A stretch of 64,000 nucleotides of DNA. It comes from Erythrobacter sp. (GTDB taxonomy: Bacteria; Pseudomonadota; Alphaproteobacteria; Sphingomonadales; Sphingomonadaceae). Made by a program: the position numbers and the translations under genes. Positions 43,037-51,874 of the stretch are shown piece by piece (position 1 is the first letter of the stretch; each line of letters opens with the position of its first letter). A model generated the notes under the pieces. The model ran no database searches, was not told the DNA's origin, and saw only the letters and a program-made list of their open reading frames with translations. The DNA lies in the NCBI GenBank assembly GCA_030148605.1, contig JASBTD010000038.1, positions 1 through 64,000 of the forward strand, given 5' to 3'.

Positions 43037-43951
43037 ATGATCTCAAACAGGCAATATTTATCACTCAACTGGCGCTCCGAATTCCAAAGCCTTGAAGGCG
43101 CATATTCGCCGGCGACAATGCGCAGTTACCGCGCCGATGTCGAGGCCTTCGAGGATTGGTGCGCCGGTCAAGGCATCGATCAGTCCTTCCCCGCCAGCGT
43201 CGAAACCGTGTGCCGGTTTCTCGAGGATCAGGGCGCATGCAGGGCGCCGTCGACTGTTCGGCGGCGCCTCTATGCCATTCGCAAGGTCCACAGGCTCTTG
43301 CGTCTACCGGACCCCACGCATGACGAAGACATAAACCTAACGTTCAGGCGCGTCCGGCGCGCGAATGCGGTGAGGCCGCGCCAAGCCAAGGGCCTGACAC
43401 GGCAATATCTCGACAAGTTTTTGGAGAGTGAGCCCGACAGCCCATGGGGGCTGCGCAACCGCGCGATGCTGTCGCTCGGCTACGAATTGCTGACTAGGCG
43501 CTCGGAACTCGTTGCACTGCGCAACTCCGAAGTCACCTTGCGCGCGGATGGCACGATGCGCGTTCTTATCCGGCGTAGCAAGGCAGATCCGTTTGGAGAG
43601 GGGCGGGTGGCCTTTACGTCCGTGCGGACAGCTGACTTGCTGAGGGAGTGGCTTGTATATCGCGGGCCGCACATCGAGTGGCTGTTCTGCCCGATCTACA
43701 AGGGTAAGGTTGTCAACCGCTGCCTTGAGACCACCACGGTCAAGCGTATTGTCAAAGGCGCAGCGGAGCGCACTGGCTTGAGCCCGGACCACGTCGCGGC
43801 ATTTAGTGGGCACTCGATGCGTGTTGGTGCGGCGCAGGATCTGTTAGGGCGCGGCTTCGACACCGCCGCGATTATGCGCGCGGGCGGCTGGAAGTCTGTT
43901 AATGTGCTCGCGCGGTACTTGGAGAAAGCGGAGCAGAATGTTTGGGCATGA
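43037..43951 (+). CDS. tyrosine recombinase / integrase (XerC/D-like)
   Basis: 304 residues. N-terminal SAM-like core-binding domain (~20-100), catalytic domain with Arg in YELLTRRSELVALRN, Lys in RRSKADPF, box II HSMR in FSGHSMRVGAAQDLL, Trp/His position AGGWKS and Tyr in VLARYLEKAE. The ATG at 43037 follows AAAGGG; an ATG at 43016 is an alternative. It ends four bases before the converging glycosyltransferase, so integration was probably at that gene's 3' end. Likely the recombinase of the inserted module. Confidence 0.9.
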   Translation: MISNRQYLSLNWRSEFQSLEGAYSPATMRSYRADVEAFEDWCAGQGIDQSFPASVETVCRFLEDQGACRAPSTVRRRLYAIRKVHRLLRLPDPTHDEDINLTFRRVRRANAVRPRQAKGLTRQYLDKFLESEPDSPWGLRNRAMLSLGYELLTRRSELVALRNSEVTLRADGTMRVLIRRSKADPFGEGRVAFTSVRTADLLREWLVYRGPHIEWLFCPIYKGKVVNRCLETTTVKRIVKGAAERTGLSPDHVAAFSGHSMRVGAAQDLLGRGFDTAAIMRAGGWKSVNVLARYLEKAEQNVWA

Positions 43952-43955
43952 GATG

Positions 43956-45701
43956 CTAAAGCTGCACAGATTTCAAGTAGCAGGACGCCCATATTGAGCC
44001 GGTTGGGCTACGGGAGCAAGCCTTGGTGGCTTTCTGCTCAAGAGGCCTCAATTCCCCATGGGGGAAGCGCAGGATCACCACCGGCCAGCCGCCGGCCACG
44101 CCCCGCTTGGGGAGGAACTCGGCGACCTGCTCGCCTCGCGCGATGAGTTTCTCGTATTGTGCCCATTCCTGCGGGAACCGCTCCTTCTCCGCAGCATAGC
44201 GGGCCTGCTGGCTGAGCACTGCATAATCGGCACGGCAGGTGTCGATCCTATCGGGCGCGACGGTCCCGAAATCGATGTTCGTGCGCCCGCTGCGCGCAGA
44301 TTCAACCAACGAGTTGTCGATCCGCCCATCAAGCAACTCGCGTGCATCCCTGCAGCCGAGCACGCCGAGCGGGAAGACGAAGTCAAACGGACTATCGACA
44401 AGGTCGAAGGCGAAATGCTCGATGAAAATCGTGCTGTCCGGTGCGGCATTGGCGCGCAGCCAGGCCGTTGCCATCAGCCGCGTGTCGTTCATCCGCTCGC
44501 GCCCGTCGGCAAGCGAGGCGAGTACCAGCGGCACAAACACCGCGGCCAGTAGCGCGCCCGCGGCAAGCGGCGCGGCGGCGGGGCGCAGCGCGGTGCCAGC
44601 CCATGCCGCGATCCGCACCAGCGCAAGCCCCGTCAGCATAGCCAGCAGCGGCACCACCGCGAGGATCCAGCGTTCCCACACGATGTTCTGGCTGCTGGCG
44701 AGCACGAACATGGCGACACCCGGGACCAGCGCGACGGCAACGAATTCGCGGTGCCGTGCCGCCAGCCCGGCGCCGATCGGTGCCAGCGTCAGCCCGGCGA
44801 GGCCGAGCCCGCGTGGAAATGGCCCGCTCGCGTACCACCATGCATTGTCGAGCAGCCCGCCACCGGTCGCGCCGAGGTGGTAGGGCTGTACCTCGCCGTA
44901 GAGATTGGCGATGACCGTGTTCCACTCGATCAGCAGGAAGGGCGAGATCGCGACCATCGCAGCTAGCGTGCCGACCGCTGCAGCCACCATCAGAATCAAC
45001 GTGCGCCGGCCGGTCTCCACTCCGCTCCGCCAGCGCAGCACCAGTGCACCGGCGAGCGACAGGAAGGCGAGCGCGAAGGGCCACTTGGTGGTGATCGCCA
45101 GGGCCACGCACAGCACCCCGCCCGCTAGCGAACGCAGGGTGCCGCGGCGCCCATAAGCAAGCGCGCAGAGCATCGCCGCCAGCATGAAGACGGTCGCCAT
45201 CATGTCCGAGCGCACCACCTGCGAATAGGCGATATGCACCGGGCTCGCTGCAAGGATCGCTGCCGTCGCCAGCCCCGTCGGGCGGTCGAACAGGCGGCTC
45301 GCAAGGCGGCAGGCGAGCGCGATTCCCGCCACCGCGACCAGCACGATGGCGATGCGGTGCGGCAGCACGAGGATGCCTGGATCAGCATAGATCGCCGTGG
45401 CGAATCCCTCGATGCTCTCAAAGCGCCCGGTGGCGAGGCCTAGCCCCAGCACCGCGACATCGATCAGCGCGAGCAGATACATGGTAGTGGTCGCCGGATG
45501 GCCGAACCATTGCGGGTTGAGCTGCCCGCCCTCGATCATCCGGTAGGCGCCCAGTTCGAACATAAGCTCGTCCTGGTCGGTCAGCGCCGGCAGGCCGAAA
45601 GCGACCGTATCGAGCCGGACTACCAGCGCCGCAAGCAGGATTGCAGCGAGCAGGATGCGATGGAGCGAAGGAGTGGGGAAGCGAAGGGCGGTGGGGGCCA
45701 T
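43956..45701 (-). CDS. membrane glycosyltransferase, GT39/ArnT-like (DUF2723-type GT-C fold)
   Basis: 581 residues with about eleven membrane helices. The first periplasmic loop has acidic residues (GLPALTDQDELMFELGAYRMIEGG), the hallmark of GT-C enzymes that use a polyprenyl-phosphate sugar. A soluble C-terminal domain follows (~430-560). Probably transfers a sugar in cell-surface polysaccharide or glycolipid synthesis. The last ~25 residues (ATKACSRSPTGSIWASCYL) lie in DNA next to the integrase and may be a replacement tail. Divergent from the FkbM gene. Confidence 0.8.
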   Translation of the reverse strand: MAPTALRFPTPSLHRILLAAILLAALVVRLDTVAFGLPALTDQDELMFELGAYRMIEGGQLNPQWFGHPATTTMYLLALIDVAVLGLGLATGRFESIEGFATAIYADPGILVLPHRIAIVLVAVAGIALACRLASRLFDRPTGLATAAILAASPVHIAYSQVVRSDMMATVFMLAAMLCALAYGRRGTLRSLAGGVLCVALAITTKWPFALAFLSLAGALVLRWRSGVETGRRTLILMVAAAVGTLAAMVAISPFLLIEWNTVIANLYGEVQPYHLGATGGGLLDNAWWYASGPFPRGLGLAGLTLAPIGAGLAARHREFVAVALVPGVAMFVLASSQNIVWERWILAVVPLLAMLTGLALVRIAAWAGTALRPAAAPLAAGALLAAVFVPLVLASLADGRERMNDTRLMATAWLRANAAPDSTIFIEHFAFDLVDSPFDFVFPLGVLGCRDARELLDGRIDNSLVESARSGRTNIDFGTVAPDRIDTCRADYAVLSQQARYAAEKERFPQEWAQYEKLIARGEQVAEFLPKRGVAGGWPVVILRFPHGELRPLEQKATKACSRSPTGSIWASCYLKSVQL

Positions 45702-45850
45702 CGGGAGCGCATAAGCCTTGACCTAGCCTGGCACAAGAAGCAATCGAACCGGCGATGCAGTTGACTGGCTGGACAGGTACGCCGCCATCGCATAGGGCAT
45801 GATGCGCACTTACAGCCGGGCAACAATCGCCCGCACTTTAAGGATTAAGC

Positions 45851-46984
45851 ATGGGTTCGCAGCTTGTCGCACAGATCGAAGAAGCCGCGGCTTGGGTGGC
45901 ACGGAACCGCTCGTCCGAAGCTCTATTCGAACGGCTGACGCAAGGCGGGTGCATGATCTGTGGGGCAGGCGGCTATGGCCGCCAGGTCGCCGCGGCTCTG
46001 CACGAAAGGGGCATCGCCGTTCATGGCTTCATCGACCGCAATGCCACGCCGGGCGCCACACTCGACGGCGTGCCCCTAATAACGCGCGGCGATGTAGTCG
46101 CTGCCGAGGCTTCAAAGCGGACGGCGATCATCGCGATCAACAATTTCCATACCCCGATCGAGGAGGTGGTCGTCTGGGCTGGCAGCCTGTTCGGCGACAC
46201 GCTCTTCGTCCCCGAACTGCCTGATGTGATCGGCCCGGCTCTGGGCAATTATTGGCAGGGTGCGCGGGATCTCGTGACCCGCAATGCCGACAGCATCTCA
46301 CGTCTTCACGAACGGCTTGCCGATGAGACCTCGCGCAACATTCTCGCCTGTCTGGTTGCCTATCGCCAGAAAGCGGCGCCGCAGTTCCATCCGCCGGTGG
46401 ACCGCGAGAACCAGTACTTCGCCCGCGACCTGCTCCTGCCCCTGGAGGAGCCTCAAGTGATCGATTGCGGTGCTTGGCCAGGGGACATGGTCGGCTTGGC
46501 CCGCGCTGCCGGTCAGCGCATCGCCGGCTGGTATGCCTTCGAACCCGATCCGCAGAACCATGTCGCGCTCGCCACGGTCGCGCGTGAGGCGGGGATCGAG
46601 TTTGCAGCCTTGTTCCCCTGCGCTGTCGGCGAAAGCCCCGGCATGGTTTCCTTCGCGGCCGGGTCTGCCGACGCCTCGCACGCGGTTGACCTGGCGACGG
46701 CGGCTGCCAGCCTGGTGCCGATCGTGCGGGTCGACGACGTGGTCGAGGCCCAGCGTATCGACATGGTCAAGCTCGACATCGAAGGCTTCGAGGCCCAAGC
46801 GCTGAAGGGCATGGCGCGCACGCTGGAGAAGCACCGGCCACGCCTCTGCATGGCGATCTATCACAAGCCGGCCGACTTGTGGGAGCTGCCGCTCGCGATC
46901 GCCGAGCAGTTCCCTGAGGCCCGGCTGGCCATTCGCCAGCACGGCTACAACGGCTACGACACGGTGCTCTACGTGGACCTCTAG
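45851..46984 (+). CDS. FkbM-family methyltransferase with N-terminal Rossmann-like domain
   Basis: 377 residues. N-terminal nucleotide-binding-like domain CMICGAGGYGRQVAAALHERG...GFIDRN (~30-110), as in PglD-like or NAD-binding modules. The C-terminal FkbM methyltransferase (~195-375) has the SAM loop VIDCGAWPGDMVG and the family signature VKLDIEGFEAQALKGM. Such proteins O-methylate sugars of polysaccharides. Its stop codon TAG is formed at the TA target of the IS630-like element; without the insertion it would be TAA, so the protein length is unchanged. Confidence 0.9.
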   Translation: MGSQLVAQIEEAAAWVARNRSSEALFERLTQGGCMICGAGGYGRQVAAALHERGIAVHGFIDRNATPGATLDGVPLITRGDVVAAEASKRTAIIAINNFHTPIEEVVVWAGSLFGDTLFVPELPDVIGPALGNYWQGARDLVTRNADSISRLHERLADETSRNILACLVAYRQKAAPQFHPPVDRENQYFARDLLLPLEEPQVIDCGAWPGDMVGLARAAGQRIAGWYAFEPDPQNHVALATVAREAGIEFAALFPCAVGESPGMVSFAAGSADASHAVDLATAAASLVPIVRVDDVVEAQRIDMVKLDIEGFEAQALKGMARTLEKHRPRLCMAIYHKPADLWELPLAIAEQFPEARLAIRQHGYNGYDTVLYVDL

Positions 46985-48025
46985 AGCGGTTTCCGCTCAC
47001 TCCGGTTCATATCCGCATGATCTGAAGCAATTGGCGCACTCGTCTGGCTGGACGATGTTGACGAGCCTTCCGATCAGGTCCCACAGGCCGCGGAAGGTGC
47101 GTTCGCCCGCCTTGCGCAGTATGGCCTTGAGCCGTGATAACGCCTTCTCAATCGGGTTGAAGTCAGGGCTGTAGCGCGGGAGGAAGCGCAGGGTGGCGCC
47201 GACTGCTTCGGTCTTCTCCTTCACGGCCAGGCGCTTATGGCTGGAGAGATTGTCCATGATGACGATGTCACCGGGTTGGAGCTCGGGCACCAGCACCTTG
47301 GTGACGTGGGCTTCGAACCAGTCCCGTTGATCGGTCCGTCGAGCACCATGGGCGCGCGACCATGCCAGTCATGCGCAGGCCTGCGCCCAGCGTAGTGGTC
47401 TTGCGGGGACCATGCGAGAAGCCCATGCGCAGCCGCTCGCCTCTCTTGGAGCGGCCATGGCTGCCGGTCATGTTCGTTGCAGTCCACGTCTCATCTATGA
47501 AGACCAGACGCTCAGGGTCAAGATCGAGTTGGCCCTCGAACCAGCGCTGGCGCTACCTCAGGACTCTTGCTCGATCGCATGCCTGGTCTTTTTCTGCGCG
47601 TGATCCCGTGACGCGCGAAGAAGCGATGCACGGTGCCGATGCCCACCGGCACACCGCGCTCGATCAGTCGCGCCTGGATCTCGGTCAGGGTAATGTCCTC
47701 CTACTCCGCGAGCAGCGCCCTGATAAAGTCCCCGTGTGCCTCGATCCTACCTGAGTGCCGGTCACCACTGCGAGGCTTGGCGACCGCCCTGCCATACCGA
47801 AGTGCAAGGCGCCTCCAGCGAATAGCGCTCGAAATGCTTACATCAAAATGGGCTGCAGCCGCTCGGCAACTCATGTCGCCATCAATCGCCGCAACGACTC
47901 GATCCCGAAGGCCCTGTGAAAGCGTCCGCGCCATCCATGTTGGCCTCCCTCGTCCAGCAAAAAGGATGAATCAGAACCGCGCTCGCAAGGGATCCCCGCC
48001 GGGTCAGAACGTGGGGAAAACGCTC
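46984..48025. mobile_element. IS630-family insertion sequence, decayed
   Basis: Ends GAGCGGTTTCC (46984-46994) and GGAAAACGCTC (48015-48025) are inverted repeats matching at 10 of 11 positions. They are flanked by TA on both sides (46982-46983, 48026-48027), the target duplication typical of IS630/Tc1-mariner elements. Length 1042 bp. It sits between the 3' ends of the FkbM gene and the GT87-like gene and breaks neither. Confidence 0.88.
46997..47934 (-). pseudogene. IS630-family transposase, broken
   Basis: N-terminal HTH fragment MARTLSQGLRDRVVAAIDGDMSCRAAA (from 47934) ends at an in-frame amber (LLAE-stop-EDITLTEIQARL). Further on the DDE parts FIDETW and MDNLSSHK...LPRYSPDFNPIE are in different frames: at least two shifts lie around 47550-47610 and two around 47320-47350. 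All catalytic segments are recognisable, but no single frame encodes them, so the element cannot transpose by itself. Confidence 0.88.
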
Positions 48026-48035
48026 TAATCAGGCA

Positions 48036-49385
48036 TCAGGCTTCGGTCTGGGGTCGGGGCGTAAACAGCGGCGTATGGTTGCGCAAGCCGCGCAGATCGA
48101 TTTCGCGCCACACGTCGCCGATCGTCCCCAGCGACAGACCGATGCCGATAAGGATCAGTAGCCCCGGGCGCAGGAAGAAGCCGACGCCCACACCGACCTG
48201 CAGCTCGACGAGCTGCCCGGACAGCCAGGACTCGCGCCAGATCGTTGGGATCAGCCCAAGCACGATCTCTCCTGGCAGGCACAGCAGATAGCAGGCGACG
48301 AGCGCGATCGGGCGGGCGATGCCTTTCCACGGTTCCATGAACACCAGCAGGATCACCATGATCTGGGTGTAGCCGCCCGCCTCGGAGGAAATCAGCGCCA
48401 GACAGATCCCGAGCGCCGCGAGGCGGTGAGGGGACACCGCCTCGGGCCGGAGGTAAGCCGCGAAAAGCGCCGCAAGCAGGAGGGCCTGTCCGCTCCGCAT
48501 TAGGATCGTGATCACCACTAATCCGGTTTCGGCAAGATCCGAGCCGACCACGCGCATGATTGGGAACACCTCGCCCGAAAGCAGCGAGCTTAGCGGCTGA
48601 TAAGTCACTGAATAGTAAATGTCGAGCACCTGCGAGGCGACGAAGCCGCTCGAGTAATTATATATGTTTGTGTAGATTTCGATCGGCGACCCCGATCCGT
48701 GCAGCAGGTAGGATACGAGGTAGACTAGCAAGGTCGCAATCGCCACCCCCTCGGTCCAGCGCCAGCGCCGTTTGAGCACCTGTACCGCGAAACCTGCCAC
48801 CAGGTAGACCTTGAAATTGATCGCCAGCCCCGCCGCCAGCCAGCGCAGTCGGGCCGAGGCGAGCAGCGGCCCGAGGGCGAGCAGCATGCAGGTGAAGGTC
48901 AGCAGCAGCACATTGCCGCGTTCCAGCGCGAAGAGCATCGGCATGCCCATGCCCAGCGCGATGGTGCGCGGCAGCACGGTGCGCCGGTCGATCTTGCGGA
49001 AGGTCAGCCAGCAAAGCACGGCATTGAGCACGAACACCGCCAGGATCACGGTGATCCCCAGCCAGTCGCAATCGCGCGAGGGCAGGCCCTCATTGGAGAC
49101 ATAGCAGTGATCGAGGCCGAAGAAGCGCAACACCACGAAAGTCAGCGGCGGATAGATTGTCCGCCACGAATCATAGGAGCCCGGATCGCGCGCCCAGTAG
49201 GCGGTGTTGAACCAGTCCATGAAGGTGTCGCTGGGTTCGTAGAAGAACGGCTGGGGCAGGTAGCCGTTCTGGTCGAACAGGTAGGCGACCCGCACCAGCA
49301 GCCCGAGAATGGCGAGGGCGAACAGCATCTCCGTCCACCAGCCCAGCCGCGAAGGTGCAGCGCCGCCGGCGCGCGCCTCGCTCAT
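48036..49385 (-). CDS. membrane glycosyltransferase, GT87-like (DUF2029)
   Basis: 449 residues with ~10-12 membrane helices. Pattern YDSWRTIYPPLTFVVLRFFGL, GMGMPMLFALERGNVLLLTFTCMLLAL and AAGLAINFKVYLVAGFAVQ resembles GT87 polyprenyl-phosphate-mannose-dependent transferases, with acidic residues in the first loop (FYEPSDTFMDWF). Last gene of the polysaccharide operon; it overlaps gtrA by four bases (ATGA). Donor and acceptor unknown. Confidence 0.78.
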   Translation of the reverse strand: MSEARAGGAAPSRLGWWTEMLFALAILGLLVRVAYLFDQNGYLPQPFFYEPSDTFMDWFNTAYWARDPGSYDSWRTIYPPLTFVVLRFFGLDHCYVSNEGLPSRDCDWLGITVILAVFVLNAVLCWLTFRKIDRRTVLPRTIALGMGMPMLFALERGNVLLLTFTCMLLALGPLLASARLRWLAAGLAINFKVYLVAGFAVQVLKRRWRWTEGVAIATLLVYLVSYLLHGSGSPIEIYTNIYNYSSGFVASQVLDIYYSVTYQPLSSLLSGEVFPIMRVVGSDLAETGLVVITILMRSGQALLLAALFAAYLRPEAVSPHRLAALGICLALISSEAGGYTQIMVILLVFMEPWKGIARPIALVACYLLCLPGEIVLGLIPTIWRESWLSGQLVELQVGVGVGFFLRPGLLILIGIGLSLGTIGDVWREIDLRGLRNHTPLFTPRPQTEA

Positions 49386-49792
49386 CGGGAGCCGACCTGA
49401 AAGACGAGGTGGCGCAGCACGAAGTAATTGACCACCGACACCGCCACCGCCGCCGCGATCCCGGCGACATAAGGATTGGCGATGAACTGCGCGATCCCCG
49501 CCAGCGCGCCGAGGCCGAGCAGGTAATGCCCGCCATAGGACAGCACGAAGCGCAGCTTGGCCGGGCTGCTCCCGCGAAAGACGTGGCGCGAATAGGTGAC
49601 ATAGTTGAAGGCCATGCCCATTACGTGCGCTGTCGCCTGGGCGAGATACATGTTCATCCCCAGCGCCACCAGCAGCAGGTAGGCGCCGATCCCGAAGGCG
49701 GTGTTGAGCGCCGCGGCCTGGTAGAATCGCACCAGCTCGCGAATCCGCGCCCAGTGGGGAGCAGCCCCGATCTTACTGATCTTCTGGAGCAA
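49382..49792 (-). CDS. GtrA-family membrane protein
   Basis: 136 residues, four membrane helices, with FYQAAALNTAFGIGAYLLLVALGM and FNYVTYSRHVFRG, the GtrA signature. GtrA proteins are thought to flip undecaprenyl-phosphate sugars made by a GtrB-type transferase, here the adjacent GT2, so that a GT-C enzyme can use them in the periplasm. Overlaps the GT2 gene by 20 bases and the GT87-like gene by four. Confidence 0.9.
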   Translation of the reverse strand: MLQKISKIGAAPHWARIRELVRFYQAAALNTAFGIGAYLLLVALGMNMYLAQATAHVMGMAFNYVTYSRHVFRGSSPAKLRFVLSYGGHYLLGLGALAGIAQFIANPYVAGIAAAVAVSVVNYFVLRHLVFQVGSR

Positions 49793-50768
49793 AATTGATC
49801 CGTTCTTTCTCGATCACCAGCGGCGTGCGGCGGGTGCGTTCCGAGACGATCCGCAGATTGTCGCCGAGCAGGCCGAGAAAGCCGAACAGCAGCGCAAATT
49901 CGAACTGCACCACCGCCCCGATCAGCCAGCCGGCGATCGGGCGTCCGGCGAAGAAGGCCAGCAGCGCGCCCAGCAGCATCAGCCCGGCCATCAGCATCCC
50001 GAACACGCCGATATAGATCGGCGCGCGCAGCAGCCGCTTGGACGAGCCCGACAGCGCCGACATGGCGAAATCGAACAGCGCGAAGAAATTGTTCTTCGAT
50101 GCCCCGGCGGCGCGCGGCGGGCGGGCATAGGGGATGGCCTTGATCGCAAAGCCGGTTTCCACCAGCATGCCGCGAAAGAACGGCTCGGGCTCGGCAAGCT
50201 CGCGGGTGTAATCGACCACCCGCCGGGTGTAGAGCCCGAAGCCGGTCGCCTGCGGCACCACCGGGTAATCGCCGAAGGTCTGCGCCAGCCAGTAGGACAG
50301 GGCCCGGAACTGGCGGTGGAGAAAGCCGACCTTCTCCTCGCGCCGCACCCCCAGCACGATGTCATAGCCCTCGCGCCAGCCCGCGATCAGCTCGGGGATC
50401 AGTTCGGGCGGGTCCTGGAAATCGGCGCACAGGCCGATCACCGCCTTGCCCGATGTCTGGAAAATCGCGTGGGTGGGCGAGCGCATCTGGCCGAAATTGC
50501 GGCTGTTGACGATCAGCTTCACCCGCCGGTCGCGCGCGCAGACCTCGCGGATCAGCTCCACCGTGCGGTCGGTCGAGGCATTGTCGATCAGCACGATCTC
50601 GAAATCGTGGATGCCCAGCGCCTCGAGCTGTCCGCTCGCCGCGGCGATGATCGCCTGGGCGCTCTCTTCCTCGTTGTAGCAGGGGATGACCACCGAGATC
50701 TCCGGCGGGCTGGCGGGCCGCGGGTGGCCGGTCTCGAGCGTGCGGGCCATGGCGCTGTCCTGTTTCAT
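49773..50768 (-). CDS. GT2 family glycosyltransferase, GtrB/DPM1-like
   Basis: 331 residues. GT-A domain with ISVVIPCYNEEESAQAIIAAA, IDNASTDRT, the metal-binding DFQDPPELI, and two C-terminal membrane helices (~245-315), the architecture of bactoprenol glucosyltransferases. Makes a polyprenyl-phosphate-linked sugar from an NDP-sugar at the inner membrane. Paired with GtrA and the GT-C enzymes of this locus. Start overlaps the Wzz-like stop (ATGA). Confidence 0.92.
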   Translation of the reverse strand: MKQDSAMARTLETGHPRPASPPEISVVIPCYNEEESAQAIIAAASGQLEALGIHDFEIVLIDNASTDRTVELIREVCARDRRVKLIVNSRNFGQMRSPTHAIFQTSGKAVIGLCADFQDPPELIPELIAGWREGYDIVLGVRREEKVGFLHRQFRALSYWLAQTFGDYPVVPQATGFGLYTRRVVDYTRELAEPEPFFRGMLVETGFAIKAIPYARPPRAAGASKNNFFALFDFAMSALSGSSKRLLRAPIYIGVFGMLMAGLMLLGALLAFFAGRPIAGWLIGAVVQFEFALLFGFLGLLGDNLRIVSERTRRTPLVIEKERINFAPEDQ

Positions 50769-51874
50769 GCCGCCTCCGCCTCGCCCGCGGCCCGGCCGGT
50801 GCCGATCGGCATGCGCCAGGCGTAGAACTCGATCCCCAGCCCCAGCAGCAGCACCAGCACGGCGAGCACGCCAAAGGCGATGTTGAACTGGCGCGAGGTG
50901 TCAATGTAGGCGCTCTCGAGGATGCGGATATTGGCGGTGGAGGTCAGCTCCTCGACCGCGGCGCCTTCGAGCAGGCGCTTGTAGCTCTCGTAGAGCGACA
51001 GCGACAGGTCGAGCTCGCGGCGCAGGCGGTCCACCTCGGTGGATTCGCGCACCACCCGGCCGACCGAGTTCTCGTTGTCGGGCGAGAGCGAGCGGGCCTC
51101 GGCAAGCTGCTTGCGCAGGGCATCGATCTCGGCCTTGATCTGGCGGACGTTGAGGTGATCGTCGCTGTAGAACTCGCGCGCCGCGTTGAGCTGGGTTTCC
51201 TTGCCGATGATCATGTCTTCAAGCTGCGGCACCCGCGCGCCGATCGCGCCGATGGCGGATTCGGGCGAGCTGTAGCGGGTCCGCATCCGGAAGGTGTCGT
51301 AGCGGGCCTGCGCCTTGGCGAGCCGGTCGCTGGCATCCTCGACCAGCTCCTCGAGCACGCGGCGCTTGTAGGCGGTCTGCTCGCGCGAGACCTCGGCCAG
51401 CTCGTCGCGGATCGCCACCGCATAGGCGGCGACGATGTCATGGGCGAGATCGGCATCCTCGTTGAGCAGTTCGACCTGCACGATGCCGCCGCGCAGCGCC
51501 CGCAGATCGACTTCGCGCTCCAGCCAGCGGGTCGTGGCGACCGCGTTCATGTCGAGCCGCTCGGTGAGCTTGGCCTCCGCGATCACCTTTTCGCGCACCG
51601 CATCGCTGCGCCCGATCAGCAGGCTCACCTCGACGGCGGTCTGCTGGCCGAACACGTTCTGCACCGCGCCCAGCTGCGTGAGCGCGCTGGCGAGGCCGAG
51701 GCTGCCCGGATCGGTCGGGGTGAGGGTCACCGCCGCCCGGTATTTCTCCGGGAACAGGGTGAGCGCGACGAGGATCGCCACCAGCACCGCAAACAGCGTG
51801 CGGCGCCACAGCGGCCTGCGGATCACCGGCGCCCGGGCGAAGCTGTCGAACAGCGAAGGCGGGGGCTTGACCAT
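50765..51874 (-). CDS. GumC/Wzz-like polysaccharide copolymerase (chain-length determinant)
   Basis: 369 residues. First membrane helix (TLFAVLVAILVALTLFPEKY), a periplasmic Wzz domain, a long coiled coil (~160-300; ELAEVSREQTAYKRRVLEELVED, VDRLRRELDLSLSLYESYKRLLEG) and a second helix (IAFGVLAVLVLLLGLGIEFY). There is no fused tyrosine kinase domain. Controls chain length and couples to the export channel encoded next to it; the genes share one base (TGATG). Confidence 0.92.
   Translation of the reverse strand: MVKPPPSLFDSFARAPVIRRPLWRRTLFAVLVAILVALTLFPEKYRAAVTLTPTDPGSLGLASALTQLGAVQNVFGQQTAVEVSLLIGRSDAVREKVIAEAKLTERLDMNAVATTRWLEREVDLRALRGGIVQVELLNEDADLAHDIVAAYAVAIRDELAEVSREQTAYKRRVLEELVEDASDRLAKAQARYDTFRMRTRYSSPESAIGAIGARVPQLEDMIIGKETQLNAAREFYSDDHLNVRQIKAEIDALRKQLAEARSLSPDNENSVGRVVRESTEVDRLRRELDLSLSLYESYKRLLEGAAVEELTSTANIRILESAYIDTSRQFNIAFGVLAVLVLLLGLGIEFYAWRMPIGTGRAAGEAEAA

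Noticed and set aside
45799-46224. 142-codon ORF overlapping the FkbM gene start
   Set aside because: Arg/Gly-rich shadow frame of the FkbM gene; no recognisable protein pattern.
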